A stretch of 64,000 nt of DNA from Serratia proteamaculans (GTDB taxonomy: Bacteria; Pseudomonadota; Gammaproteobacteria; Enterobacterales; Enterobacteriaceae), in assembly GCF_008830365.1 (NCBI RefSeq), contig NZ_WBKI01000001.1, forward strand, positions 558,001-622,000, written 5' to 3'. How positions within the stretch are numbered: the first letter of the stretch is position 1; every line of letters starts with the position of its first letter. The notes below the pieces were generated by a model. The model ran no database searches, was not told the DNA's origin, and worked only from the letters and a program-made list of their open reading frames with translations. Shown here one piece after another: positions 27,320 through 36,852 of the stretch. The position numbers were made by a program, and so were the translations under genes.

Positions 27320-30300
27320 CACCCATTCCTCATTACCGAGCCAGGCCGAATTATTGCAGCGTCATGGCACGTTGCTGATTATCGATCAGATCCAGCCGCC
27401 GCCGGGTCTGGTGCCGAAAGGTCAGACGCCGAGCCTGAAACCCAAAGAACCGGGGCTGTTTATCGCCATTTGCGACAGCGGTGAGGTTTACGCCTTCAAC
27501 GGCCATGTCGATCTTGGCACCGGGGTACGCACCGCGCTGGGGCAAATCGTCGCCGAAGAACTTTACTTACGCATGGAACAGGTGCGCATGGTGTTGGGCG
27601 ATACCGAAAGCACGCCAAATCAGGGCGCGACCATCGCCAGCGCCACGCTACAGATTTCTGCCGTGCCGCTGCGTAATGCGGCGGCCGAGGCACGGCGCTG
27701 GCTGCTGCAACAGGCCGCACAACACTTTGGCGTTACGGTTGAACAACTGACGTTGAATGACGGCAGGATTGTCGGCCCACAGGGACAAGCGCTGAGCTAC
27801 GGCGAACTGGTCACCGGTGTGCATGTTGAACTATCGATCTCCGGCGATGCGCCGCTCAAGCCGCAGGCCGAATACTGCTTGGTTGGCACCAGCACTGCGC
27901 GTGTCGATATCCCGGCCAAGGCCACCGGCGAATCTACCTATGTGCACGACATGCGGCTGCCGAACATGCTGCACGGTCGGGTGGTGCGGCCACCCTATGC
28001 CGGTTATGACAGCGGCGAGTTTGTCGGCACCAGCCTGCTGGCGGTGGACGAGTCGTCCATTGCCCATATTCCCGGCATCGTCAAACTGGTGGTGATCGGG
28101 GATTTTATCGGCATCGTCGCCGAGCGCGAAGAACAGGCGATCAAGGCAGCGGAAGCGCTGCAGGTGAGCTGGAAGGACTGGCGGCGTAACCTGCCGCAGA
28201 TGACCGACGTTGCGCAGGCGCTGCGTGATAACCCGCACTCGACACGGGTGGTGCATGACACTGGCAACGTAGATGCGGCATTGGCTGCTGCCGATCGGCG
28301 CTTTACCCACAGTTACCTGTGGCCGTATCAACTGCACGCCTCGATCGGCCCGTCTTGTGCGCTGGCGGACTACCAACTGCAGCAGTTACAGGTTTGGTCA
28401 GGCAGCCAGAACCCGCATCTGCTGCGTGCCGATCTCGCCTGGCTGTTGGAATACCCGGAAGAACAAATCGACATTATCCGCATGGAGGCGGCGGGCTGTT
28501 ATGGCCGCAACTGCGCCGATGATGTCTGTGCCGATGCGGCGTTATTGTCGCGAGCGGTCGGCCGCCCGGTACGGGTGCAGTTAACCCGCGAGCAGGAACA
28601 CCTGTGGGAACCCAAGGGCACCGCACAACTGATGGAGGTGGATGGTGGACTGGACGCCGCCGGTCATCCTGTGGCCTATGATTTTCGCACCTATTACCCG
28701 TCCAACGGCGCACCTACGCTGGCGCTGTTGCTGACCGGAATGGTTGAACCGGTGCCGGTGGCCTATGAGATGGGGGATCGTACCTCGGTGCCGCCTTACG
28801 AATACCCGGAGCTGCGCGTCAGCATTGAGGATATGGCGCCAATCGTTCGCGCCTCCTGGATGCGTGGCGTGTCGGCACTGCCGAATACCTTCGCGCACGA
28901 GTCCTATATTGATGAACTGGCCACTGCGGCCGGTGTGGATCCGCTCGAATACCGACTGCGTTATATCAAGGATCAGCGGGCCACCGAACTGATGCTCAGC
29001 ACCGCCGAACGTGCAGGCTGGACGCCGCATACCGAACCGATGCAAACCCCGGCGGAAGATGGGGTGCTGCGCGGGCGTGGTTTTGCCTATGCGCGCTATA
29101 TTCACAGCAAATTCCCCGGTTTTGGTGCTGCCTGGGCGGCCTGGGTCGCCGATGTGGCGATCGACAAGGCCAGCGGCGAAGTGGCGGTGACGCGTATTGT
29201 GGTCGGACACGATGCCGGCATGATGGTCAACCCGGACGGTGTGCGCCACCAGATCCACGGCAACGTGATCCAGTCGACCAGCCGGGTGTTGAAAGAGCGG
29301 GTGACCTTCGAAGAATCGACCATTTCCAGCAAGGAATGGGGGGCTTACCCGATCCTGACTTTCCCTGAGGTACCGGCAGTTGACGTGGTGATGATGCCAC
29401 GGCCCTACGATCCGCCGCTGGGGGCCGGGGAGTCTGCTTCGGTGCCCAGTGCTGCGGCCATTGCCAACGCGGTGTTTGACGCCACCGGCATTCGTTTCCG
29501 CGAGTTGCCGATCACTTCCGACCGACTGCGCGAGGCGCTGAACGGCCCGGATAGCGCCCGACAGGAAGCTGCGCCAGCGGCTAAACCCAGGCGCAGTAAA
29601 TGGTGGTTTGGCGGTGCGGCCGGTATTTTTGGCGCGGTGTTGGGCGTAGCGGCTACGGCACTGCCGTGGCGTGCCGAAATTGCCCCGGTAGCCACTGCGG
29701 GAGCGGGTACCTGGTCGGCCGCCACCCTGGAACGGGGTCGTCAACTGGCCGCCGTCGGGGATTGCGCGGTGTGCCACACCGCCTCGGAAGGGGCAACCAA
29801 CGCCGGTGGGCTGGCAATGGAGACTCCGTTTGGCACCCTGTACAGCACCAATATCACGCCGGATGTGGAGACCGGCATCGGCAACTGGTCGTTTGGCGCT
29901 TTTGACCGGGCGATGCGTCAAGGCATCAGCCGCGACGGACGTAATCTGTACCCGGCTTTTCCTTATACGTCGTTTAGCAAAATGACCGACGGTGATATGC
30001 AGGCGCTGTATGCCTATATGATGTCGCAGCCAGCGGTCGCGCAGAGCAATCCGGCTAACCAGATGCGTTTTCCGTTTAATGTCCGCCCGTTGATGGCCGG
30101 TTGGAATGCACTGTTTCTGCGTCAGGGTGAGTTTCAGCCGGACCCTGCGCAAACCGCCCAGTGGAACCGGGGCTCTTATCTGGTCAATGGGTTGGGGCAC
30201 TGTGCGGCCTGCCATTCACCGCGTAATTTGATGGGGGCGGAAAAGGGGGGCAGCAGCTTCCTGGCCGGGGCGATGGTGGACGGCTGGGAAGCCCCGGCGC

Positions 30301-30887
30301 TGAACCAACTGGCCACGGCGGAGAAACCCTGGGATGAAGAACAGCTGTTCCAGTACCTGAGCAGCGGTCATTCCGCCGAGCACGGCGTCGCGGCCGGGCC
30401 AATGGGGCCGGTGGTCAGCGAGCTGGCGACGTTGCCGGAGTCTGACGTGCGGGCGATGGCCAACTATCTGATATCCCTGAGCAGCCCGGCTCAATTAAAT
30501 GTAGAGCCGCAGGTCAAACTGGCCACCCGTCTGCAACCTGCCCTGGGGCAACAGGCCGGTGAACGCCTGTTTCAGGGGGCCTGTCAGGCCTGCCACAGTG
30601 CCGCTGCCGGTGGGCCACAGCTGTTTGGCGTCAGTCCGGATCTGGCCAATAACACCAATATTTTCAGTGAGCGACCGGATAACCTGATCAAAGTGATCCT
30701 GCAGGGGATTGCCAAACCTGCCACCGCCGATCTGGGTTTTATGCCGGGCTTTAAGGACAGTTTCTCCGATCGGCAGGTGGCAGATCTGGTGAATTACCTG
30801 CGCCAGCGTTATGCCGGTGACAAACCGGCCTGGCGCAATGTGGAAGCGCAGGTGGCCAGGCTGCGTGCCAATCCGGGCAGCCATTAA
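27312..30887 (+). CDS. nicB: Nicotinate dehydrogenase large subunit NicB (molybdenum domain fused to triheme cytochrome c)
   Basis: 1191 residues from ATG 27312. About residues 1-745 form the molybdopterin-binding hydroxylase, ending in PLGAGESASVPS with the catalytic Glu. A hydrophobic segment follows (WWFGGAAGIFGAVLGVAATALP), then a cytochrome c part with three heme sites: CAVCH, CAACH and CQACH. It hydroxylates nicotinate to 6-hydroxynicotinate and sends electrons towards the respiratory chain, so the cytochrome part should face the periplasm. The same three-heme module is a separate gene at 39544-40848. Confidence 0.94.
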   Translation: MTDTHSSLPSQAELLQRHGTLLIIDQIQPPPGLVPKGQTPSLKPKEPGLFIAICDSGEVYAFNGHVDLGTGVRTALGQIVAEELYLRMEQVRMVLGDTESTPNQGATIASATLQISAVPLRNAAAEARRWLLQQAAQHFGVTVEQLTLNDGRIVGPQGQALSYGELVTGVHVELSISGDAPLKPQAEYCLVGTSTARVDIPAKATGESTYVHDMRLPNMLHGRVVRPPYAGYDSGEFVGTSLLAVDESSIAHIPGIVKLVVIGDFIGIVAEREEQAIKAAEALQVSWKDWRRNLPQMTDVAQALRDNPHSTRVVHDTGNVDAALAAADRRFTHSYLWPYQLHASIGPSCALADYQLQQLQVWSGSQNPHLLRADLAWLLEYPEEQIDIIRMEAAGCYGRNCADDVCADAALLSRAVGRPVRVQLTREQEHLWEPKGTAQLMEVDGGLDAAGHPVAYDFRTYYPSNGAPTLALLLTGMVEPVPVAYEMGDRTSVPPYEYPELRVSIEDMAPIVRASWMRGVSALPNTFAHESYIDELATAAGVDPLEYRLRYIKDQRATELMLSTAERAGWTPHTEPMQTPAEDGVLRGRGFAYARYIHSKFPGFGAAWAAWVADVAIDKASGEVAVTRIVVGHDAGMMVNPDGVRHQIHGNVIQSTSRVLKERVTFEESTISSKEWGAYPILTFPEVPAVDVVMMPRPYDPPLGAGESASVPSAAAIANAVFDATGIRFRELPITSDRLREALNGPDSARQEAAPAAKPRRSKWWFGGAAGIFGAVLGVAATALPWRAEIAPVATAGAGTWSAATLERGRQLAAVGDCAVCHTASEGATNAGGLAMETPFGTLYSTNITPDVETGIGNWSFGAFDRAMRQGISRDGRNLYPAFPYTSFSKMTDGDMQALYAYMMSQPAVAQSNPANQMRFPFNVRPLMAGWNALFLRQGEFQPDPAQTAQWNRGSYLVNGLGHCAACHSPRNLMGAEKGGSSFLAGAMVDGWEAPALNQLATAEKPWDEEQLFQYLSSGHSAEHGVAAGPMGPVVSELATLPESDVRAMANYLISLSSPAQLNVEPQVKLATRLQPALGQQAGERLFQGACQACHSAAAGGPQLFGVSPDLANNTNIFSERPDNLIKVILQGIAKPATADLGFMPGFKDSFSDRQVADLVNYLRQRYAGDKPAWRNVEAQVARLRANPGSH

Positions 30888-31198
30888 TCTCTACTGGGAG
30901 GCGGCGCTTTTGCGTCGCTGTTTATTTATTGGTTTATTGGCATTACTAATTTAAATTCCCAAGGTAAGTTGTTAGTTGAATATTAAATAAATAAGGTTTT
31001 TTTTGCGATAGAATTAATATTGATTCTTGTTAGTTTCCAGATTAAGCTTCTCGTGTAAGTCGCTTTATTTATTTGAATTTTTATTGTGGTGGCGATTAAC
31101 TTTAATATTGACGCGCTGCTGTTTTATGTTTATATATGTCTGTATTATACGTTTCAAATATGTGGTTTAAATATGGACTTTTAAAATAAGGAGATGTT
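30888..31198. other. AT-rich intergenic region between nicB and the microcin gene
   Basis: It starts with a probable terminator (30901-30925) and continues as strongly AT-rich sequence to the AAGGAG ribosome site of the 31199 gene. I see no gene and no convincing Fur box; the microcin promoter must lie here. Confidence 0.5.
30901..30925 (+). terminator. Probable terminator after nicB
   Basis: Stem GCGGCG/CGTCGC (one G-U pair) with a short loop and a T-rich tail (TGTTTATTTATT), 14 bp after the nicB stop. Confidence 0.55.
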
Positions 31199-31561
31199 AT
31201 GAAAAGCTTAACGAGAACCGAAATTATGATGATTGGCGGTGGTGGTGAAAGCAGCGTAGATACCCGGACCAGAGTAAATCACTATGGCCGCGGGATATCC
31301 GCTAACTACGGGAGGCAGACTTACAACCCGGCTGTTGCTTCAACCCCTGTAATTAGCTCAGAGTGCGCAAGCGCACTTGGTTTTGCTGTATTAGGAGGGG
31401 TGGCAGGTGGCCTCATTGTTGGAGGTGCCAGAGCTGTTTTTGGCAGTGTGGTAGGTTCATCAATTGGTTCGCTGAGTGCTTGTTTTGGTAGTGGCAATGG
31501 TTCACAAAATGCGTCAAAAGGTAACTCTGGCACTTATAATGGCGGCACCTGCAATTGGTAA
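31199..31561 (+). CDS. Class II microcin-like precursor peptide
   Basis: 120 residues. A double-glycine leader (MKSLTRTEIMMIGGGG) is followed by a polar stretch with tyrosines (VNHYGRGISANYGRQTY), a hydrophobic glycine-rich helix (about residues 58-82, FAVLGGVAGGLIVGG) and a Gly/Ser/Asn-rich tail ending GTCNW. Three Cys (56, 95, 118) leave one unpaired. The leader matches those at 12.2, 14.6 and 15.6 kb. A strong AAGGAG lies 7 bp before the ATG. Followed by a small membrane protein and a dedicated exporter, it is best read as a bacteriocin gene. I recognise no named homologue. Confidence 0.75.
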   Translation: MKSLTRTEIMMIGGGGESSVDTRTRVNHYGRGISANYGRQTYNPAVASTPVISSECASALGFAVLGGVAGGLIVGGARAVFGSVVGSSIGSLSACFGSGNGSQNASKGNSGTYNGGTCNW

Positions 31562-31642
31562 TAAATACGTATACCACCTTAGTATAATGGACTGTTTAAG
31601 ATATTGACATGGTTGCATGTTAATGTTGAATGGGTGTCTTTT

Positions 31643-31879
31643 ATGAAGACGTTTTGGTCGGTTTTTATTATGGTCATTCTTGCCGTTACGCTATCCCATA
31701 ATCTGTTTTTTATTGTGGGGCTTAGCCAATATGACGGTCTGTTAAAAATCAATATCCCTTGTGAATTGGCCAAGTGGATGATTTGTTTTTTCGTGCTGTT
31801 AGGGACAATGACTTTTATGAAGTCAATATATACCTCGGCGCAAAGATTGGTCCGTAAATGGAAGCGTCGCGGTCAGTAA
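31643..31879 (+). CDS. Two-helix membrane protein, candidate immunity protein
   Basis: 78 residues from ATG 31643: MKTFWSVFIMVILAVTL (helix 1), a polar loop, WMICFFVLLGTMTFM (helix 2) and a basic tail RKWKRRGQ. Size and topology fit class II microcin immunity proteins (colicin V immunity is also 78 residues). A TTG at 31604 would add 13 residues but has no ribosome site. It lies between the precursor and exporter genes. The function is inferred from context. Confidence 0.6.
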   Translation: MKTFWSVFIMVILAVTLSHNLFFIVGLSQYDGLLKINIPCELAKWMICFFVLLGTMTFMKSIYTSAQRLVRKWKRRGQ

Positions 31880-31921
31880 GATGATTATCGACCTATAATG
31901 CCGATAAAGGTATAACCCCCA

Positions 31922-33190
31922 ATGACAGGACGTCCCCCCCAGCTTTACCGCGAGGGTTATTTTGCCGCTCAGGCCACCAGGGCCGAGGGTGAAGTGATTA
32001 TCCCCGCCAGCCTCAGTTTAACCGCCTATGCCTGGGTCAGCATTCTGCTGGTGCTGGCCATCATGCTATTTCTGATACTGGGTGAATATACCCGCAAAGC
32101 GCGGCTGGAGGGGGTGGTGATGCCGTCCAGCGGATTGATCAAGGTGGTGGCGCGCAGCGCCGGGCAGGTCACCGAACGGCTGGTGGAGGAAGGCGCGGCG
32201 GTCAAGGCCGGGCAGGCGCTGTATCGGCTCAGCGGCGAATATTTCAATGGGCAGGGTATAGGTACTCTGGCCTCGGTTTCTGATTCATTAAATCGCCAAT
32301 ACCGCATGCTGGAACATCAGCGTGCTCAAGAGCTTGCGACCCGCGTCCTGCAGCAAACTGGCGTGCGTCAACGCATCGCGCAGCTCAATCAGGAGTTGGC
32401 CAGCACAGAGGCGGCAATGGTGCTGGTTCAGCAGCAGGCGCAACTGGCCCAGTCGCTGATGGGGCGTTACCGCAAGCTGATCGCTAAAGGCTATGTCTCA
32501 GAGCTTGAATTCCAGCAGCAGCAAATGGCGCTGGCGAAGGCGCAGGAAAAGGTTGAGCTCCAGCGGCAGGCGCAGGTACGGCTGAAACGCGAGCTGGCCG
32601 CGGCGGCGTCAGAACTGCGGACCCTGGAACAGCAGCAGCAGGCACGTGACGCCGAACTTGAACGCCAGTTGCTGGGCATTAAGCAGCAACAAATCGAACT
32701 GGGTGCCCAGCGCGATCATACGCTGACTGCGCCGGTGGATGGCCATATCGCCGTGGTGTTGGCCCGGGCCGGGCAGACGGTAAAACAAAGCGATCCCTTA
32801 CTGATGATGGTTGCCGACGATGCACAATTGCAGGTCGAACTCTTTGCCCCGAGTAAAGCGGTGGGGTTTATCAAGCCCCAACAGCGGGTGGGGCTACGCT
32901 TTGCCTCATTCCCCTATGAAAAGTTTGGCGTGCAGTACGGCGCCACCCGGGCCATTACCGACACCAGCCTCAGCGCCAGCGAAGCAATGCTGCAAAACCC
33001 CATGGTATGGAAGGAAAACGAAGGGCATTACCGCGTCATCGTAGCCTTGGATAAACCCACCATTACGGCTTATGGCCGGCAGGAGCCATTGCGCGTCGGC
33101 ATGACCGTTTCCGCAGATGTAGAACTGGACAGTCGTCGCCTGTACGAGTGGCTGCTGGAGCCATTATGGAGCCTGCAAGGGAGGATCTGA
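31922..33190 (+). CDS. HlyD-family membrane fusion protein of the microcin exporter
   Basis: A 422-residue periplasmic adaptor. A cytoplasmic N-terminus of about 35 residues and one membrane helix (AYAWVSILLVLAIMLFLIL) precede a lipoyl-type half, long coiled coils rich in Gln/Ala/Leu (about residues 125-255), the second lipoyl half (LTAPVDGHIAVV) and a beta-barrel. It should link the inner-membrane ABC exporter to a TolC-type channel, which is not encoded here. Its N-terminus differs from the CvaA-like piece fused at 13542, so the two exporters had different origins. Confidence 0.9.
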   Translation: MTGRPPQLYREGYFAAQATRAEGEVIIPASLSLTAYAWVSILLVLAIMLFLILGEYTRKARLEGVVMPSSGLIKVVARSAGQVTERLVEEGAAVKAGQALYRLSGEYFNGQGIGTLASVSDSLNRQYRMLEHQRAQELATRVLQQTGVRQRIAQLNQELASTEAAMVLVQQQAQLAQSLMGRYRKLIAKGYVSELEFQQQQMALAKAQEKVELQRQAQVRLKRELAAAASELRTLEQQQQARDAELERQLLGIKQQQIELGAQRDHTLTAPVDGHIAVVLARAGQTVKQSDPLLMMVADDAQLQVELFAPSKAVGFIKPQQRVGLRFASFPYEKFGVQYGATRAITDTSLSASEAMLQNPMVWKENEGHYRVIVALDKPTITAYGRQEPLRVGMTVSADVELDSRRLYEWLLEPLWSLQGRI

Positions 33191-33192
33191 AC

Positions 33193-35328
33193 ATGGACGT
33201 TATCGAAGTGATTAATTGGGGATGGCGCAAGCGCCTGCCGTTGATCCGCCAGACAGAATCGGCGGAGTGTGGCGTGGCCTGTCTGGCGATGATCGCCGGT
33301 TGGCACGGGCATCGGGTTGATCTGCCCACGCTGCGCGCGCAATTTAACGTTTCGCAGCTCGGTATGACATTTTCGCAATTGATGAGCTGCGCCGAACACC
33401 TGCACTTAAGCGGACGCGCGGTGCAGTTGGAGCTTGAGGAATTGCACCAGTTGGCACTGCCCTGCATTTTGTACTGGGACATGAATCACTTTACGGTGCT
33501 CAAGCGGGTACGGGGGCAAACGCTGGAGCTGCACGATCCGGCGCGCGGCCAGGTAAAAATGAGCCTGCGGGAGGCAGACCGTCATTTTACCGGCGTCGCG
33601 ATGGAGCTGACGCCCACTCACCAGTTTGCAGCCAAAGACCAGCGTAAAAAGATCCGCCTAATGGATCTGATTGGCAAAACCCAGGGGCTGAAGGCCGCAT
33701 TGGGCAGAATCTTCTGCTTTGCCCTGGCGCTCGAAGTGTTTGCGCTGATCGGCCCGCTGATTAACCAACTGGTGATTGACGAGGTTTTGGTGGCGCTGGA
33801 CGCCAGCCTGCTGACGCTGATCGTCATTGCCATGTTGCTGATGGCCGCGACCCAGACGCTACTGGAACTGGCCCGCCAGTGGGCGACCCTCACCATGGCG
33901 GTCAATTTCAACATGCAGTGGACGGCGAATGTGTTTCACCATTTGCTGCGGCTGCCGATTGGCTGGTTTGAGGCGCGAAACATGGGGGATATCAGCGCCA
34001 AATTCGATGCAGTCGACACCATTCAGGACACCCTGACCACCACGTTGCTTGAAGCCTTTCTGGATGTGTTGCTGGTGGTGGGTACCCTCACCATGATGTT
34101 TTTCTACAGTGCCAAATTAACCCTGGTGGCCTTGGTGGCCGCCCTGGTTTATGGCCTGCTGCGGCTGTTTTGGTTCAGTACGCTGCGTAAAGCGGCAGAA
34201 GACAGCTGGGTCGCCGGTACCCAGGAATCCAGCCACTTTCTGGAAAGCCTGCGCGGGGTGTTGAGCCTGCGGGTCAACGGAGCGCTGACGCCGCGAGAAT
34301 CGGTCTGGCGTAACCTTAACGTCGCCCGGCGCAATGCTCAGTTGCGTGAAAGCAAACTGATGATGGTTTACGGCATTATGCAGACGGTGATCGGCAGCGT
34401 GGTGGGGGCGGCGGTGCTGTGGCTGGGAGCCAGCGCGGTACTGGCCGGTCAGTTTTCGGTGGGCATGCTGGTGGCCTATATGTCTTTTCAGGGCCGCTTC
34501 TCGTCCAGCATCAACGGGCTGATCGACAAGCTGGTCGCTTACCGAATGCTGGATGTCTATAACGAACGGTTGGCGGATATCCTACTGGCAGCGCGTGAAG
34601 ATGCGGCGTCGCAGGCGGCTGGTGGCGCGGGTGTGTCATCAGCCGCCTGCGTCTGGCCGAGCGATCGGCCGGCGTTGAGTCTGGATCAGGTCAGTTTTAA
34701 ATATGCTGGCACTGAGCGGGAGATCCTGTCGCAAGTCTCGCTGCAGATCATGCCAGGCGAGGTGGTGGCGCTGGTTGGTGCCTCTGGCAGCGGTAAGACC
34801 ACGCTGGCCAAGCTGGTGCTGGGGTTATATCCACCGACCGCCGGGGTGATACGCACGCTGGGCATTGAGCACCGGCAGGCGGAGTATCCACAGGTTCGTC
34901 AGCATATCGGCGTGGTGTTGCAGGAGGATCAACTGTTTCGCGGCTCTATCGCAGATAACCTGACATTTTTCTCTTCGCGGGTGGATAAGCAAAAGCTCAG
35001 CGAGTGCGCCCGTTTGGCGCAGTTGGAGCAGGACATCGATAAATTACCGATGGGCTATCAGACGTTAATCGGGGAAATGGGTGGCACCCTGTCAGCGGGA
35101 CAGAAACAACGTTTATTATTGGCGCGGGCATTGTACAAACAGCCACAGCTGCTGATCCTGGATGAAGCCACCAGCCATTTGGACATCAATAATGAAATGC
35201 TGATCGGCCAAACCTTGCGCCAGCTTGGCCTGCCCATTTTACTGATCGCCCACCGACCGGAAACGATCGCTACGGCGGACCGAGTGATCGAACTGGCGGC
35301 GGGACGCATACGTAGTTTGGAGACCTGA
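33193..35328 (+). CDS. Peptidase-containing ABC exporter for double-glycine peptides (CvaB type)
   Basis: 711 residues. The N-terminal C39 peptidase has the catalytic Cys in QTESAECGVACLAM and the His/Asp pair in NHFTVLKR and LHDPARG. Six-helix membrane domain about residues 165-445. ATPase domain with Walker A GASGSGKTT, signature LSAGQKQR (Ala replaces the usual second Gly), Walker B LLILDEA and switch His IAHRPE. It cleaves leaders after the double glycine while exporting the peptide. The ATG at 33193 follows AGGGAGG and lies 2 bp after the fusion-protein stop. It could also serve the leaders of the 12-16 kb region. Confidence 0.93.
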   Translation: MDVIEVINWGWRKRLPLIRQTESAECGVACLAMIAGWHGHRVDLPTLRAQFNVSQLGMTFSQLMSCAEHLHLSGRAVQLELEELHQLALPCILYWDMNHFTVLKRVRGQTLELHDPARGQVKMSLREADRHFTGVAMELTPTHQFAAKDQRKKIRLMDLIGKTQGLKAALGRIFCFALALEVFALIGPLINQLVIDEVLVALDASLLTLIVIAMLLMAATQTLLELARQWATLTMAVNFNMQWTANVFHHLLRLPIGWFEARNMGDISAKFDAVDTIQDTLTTTLLEAFLDVLLVVGTLTMMFFYSAKLTLVALVAALVYGLLRLFWFSTLRKAAEDSWVAGTQESSHFLESLRGVLSLRVNGALTPRESVWRNLNVARRNAQLRESKLMMVYGIMQTVIGSVVGAAVLWLGASAVLAGQFSVGMLVAYMSFQGRFSSSINGLIDKLVAYRMLDVYNERLADILLAAREDAASQAAGGAGVSSAACVWPSDRPALSLDQVSFKYAGTEREILSQVSLQIMPGEVVALVGASGSGKTTLAKLVLGLYPPTAGVIRTLGIEHRQAEYPQVRQHIGVVLQEDQLFRGSIADNLTFFSSRVDKQKLSECARLAQLEQDIDKLPMGYQTLIGEMGGTLSAGQKQRLLLARALYKQPQLLILDEATSHLDINNEMLIGQTLRQLGLPILLIAHRPETIATADRVIELAAGRIRSLET

Positions 35329-35363
35329 AGTTCTCCCTCTGCGAGCCGGAGAGCGGAAGCGAC

Positions 35364-36521
35364 TCAGGCCAGCGGCCCACCCATTATGGTTTCTTTCATG
35401 CCGGAGAGAATACGCTCACCGGTTTCGGTTTTTAGCTCTTCATACCAGCCACGAGTGATCTCCATCTCTTTGCCGTGGGTCACATCGCAGCGCTTGCGCG
35501 CCTTGAGCACCAAATCCTTCACCCGATGGCTGCGTTTTTCCTGATAGCGCAGCAGTGCGTCTTCAATGCCCAGTGAGTTGGTTTGTAAGGCAATCGCCAG
35601 CACCACCGCGTCCTCCATGGCTGCGCAGCCGCCCTGGCCGATATCCGGTGTGGTGCTGTGCCCGGCATCGCCCAGTAAGGCCACGCGCCCACGCACCAGC
35701 TGTTCGAAGGGTTCAATATCGTGGATCTCAATGCGGTTGATGGCGTCGGGATCGAGTGCGGCAATCAGCTTTTGCACCGGCTCGGCCCAACCGGCAAAGT
35801 AACGCTGCAAATCGGCACGTGCGGTGCTGCGGTCTTCCGGCAATCCGGTAGGCAGCGGCACATCGAAAAAATAGTAGAAGCGGTTGTCGGAAACCGGCAT
35901 CAAAGACACACGTTTCCCCTCACCGACAAAGGTGGTCCACTGGTCGGCCGGGGCGATGGACTCATCAATGGTTACCAGCCCGTTCCAGTTAACGTAACCG
36001 GCGTAGCGACGATCCACCCCGTGGCCCAGAACATAAGGACGAATGACGGAATGGGTGCCGTCGGCGGCGATCAGGAAATCGCCGCTGGCCTGGCTACCGT
36101 CTTCAAACCAGGCGGTGACACCTTGTGGAGTTTCCTCAATGCCGCTGACGCGCTTGCCGAAGTGCACCTGGTCGCAGCCGTAAGTGTCCAGCAACATCGC
36201 CTGCAGTTCGGCGCGGGCTACCGGGTAAGGGCGTTCACCGACGCTGGCGATCAGTGGATCCAGGCTAAAGCGTGTCAGGGTCTGGCCGTGCAGGTATTCC
36301 TGATAAGCCATGTAATGCATTGGGCCGCCCAGTGCGCGCAGGGCGTCCTTCATCCCCAGGTAGTTAAGGCATTTGACACCGTTGGGCCAGATGGAAATCG
36401 CGGCTCCAACCGGTTTGATCTGTTTAACCGCTTCAAAAACCTCGGTGTCGATACCGCAACGCTTCAATGCGATGGCGGTACACAGACCGCCGATGCCGCC
36501 ACCAATGACAATTGCTTTCAT
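35364..36521 (-). CDS. hpxO: FAD-dependent urate hydroxylase HpxO
   Basis: 385 residues from ATG 36521 (GGGAG upstream), matching the length of Klebsiella HpxO. FAD motifs: GGGIGGLCTAIAL at the N-terminus and VALLGDAGHSTTPDIGQGG near residue 285. HpxO hydroxylates urate to 5-hydroxyisourate with NADH and O2, the step after xanthine dehydrogenase. Longer in-frame starts run back into promoter sequence. A sigma-54 type promoter sits just upstream. Confidence 0.9.
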   Translation of the reverse strand: MKAIVIGGGIGGLCTAIALKRCGIDTEVFEAVKQIKPVGAAISIWPNGVKCLNYLGMKDALRALGGPMHYMAYQEYLHGQTLTRFSLDPLIASVGERPYPVARAELQAMLLDTYGCDQVHFGKRVSGIEETPQGVTAWFEDGSQASGDFLIAADGTHSVIRPYVLGHGVDRRYAGYVNWNGLVTIDESIAPADQWTTFVGEGKRVSLMPVSDNRFYYFFDVPLPTGLPEDRSTARADLQRYFAGWAEPVQKLIAALDPDAINRIEIHDIEPFEQLVRGRVALLGDAGHSTTPDIGQGGCAAMEDAVVLAIALQTNSLGIEDALLRYQEKRSHRVKDLVLKARKRCDVTHGKEMEITRGWYEELKTETGERILSGMKETIMGGPLA

Positions 36522-36852
36522 CTGCTTCTCCCTCATAGCCATGATCGGGATAAGCAATTTCCATACCAGTCCGCAAACCGAGCGCTGGCGCGCTATCGGG
36601 CAGTTGCTTGATGCAATTTGGTGCAATCCATGGGCCGTGGCGGGGCATCATTAGGCAGCCAAAGCATTTTGTGAACTGCTAACCCGCACAGCACAAATCC
36701 GCAACAGAAAACCCAGCTCAAATGTTAAACAGACAAATTAATAGGCTACGCTAACTATTAGCCAGCCGTGCTTGTGCATGCAGACGGCGCGCATAAAAAG
36801 AATGATTTCGCCGCATTGATCAAGGTTGATCGGCATTTTGGAGCGATGAGCA
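36522..36852. other. Divergent regulatory region between hpxO and the 36853 operon
   Basis: A 331-bp gap. It contains the sigma-54 promoter for hpxO (36553-36569) and, at 36609-36625, a weaker NtrC-like site (TGATGCAATTTGGTGCA, 9 of 12 positions). Ribosome site GGAGCG is near 36840 for the plus-strand operon. I see no small gene. Confidence 0.5.
36553..36569 (-). promoter_or_regulatory. Sigma-54 promoter for hpxO
   Basis: Reading the minus strand, CTGGTATGGAAATTGCT has the invariant GG and GC with correct spacing (TGGTAT-N5-TTGC). The start would fall near 36541, 20 bp before the hpxO ATG. It matches the design upstream of guaD and supports joint nitrogen control of purine breakdown. Confidence 0.6.

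Noticed and set aside
31604-31642. TTG start extending the immunity candidate by 13 residues
   Set aside because: The extension is not hydrophobic, has no ribosome site, and ATG 31643 gives a normal small membrane protein.
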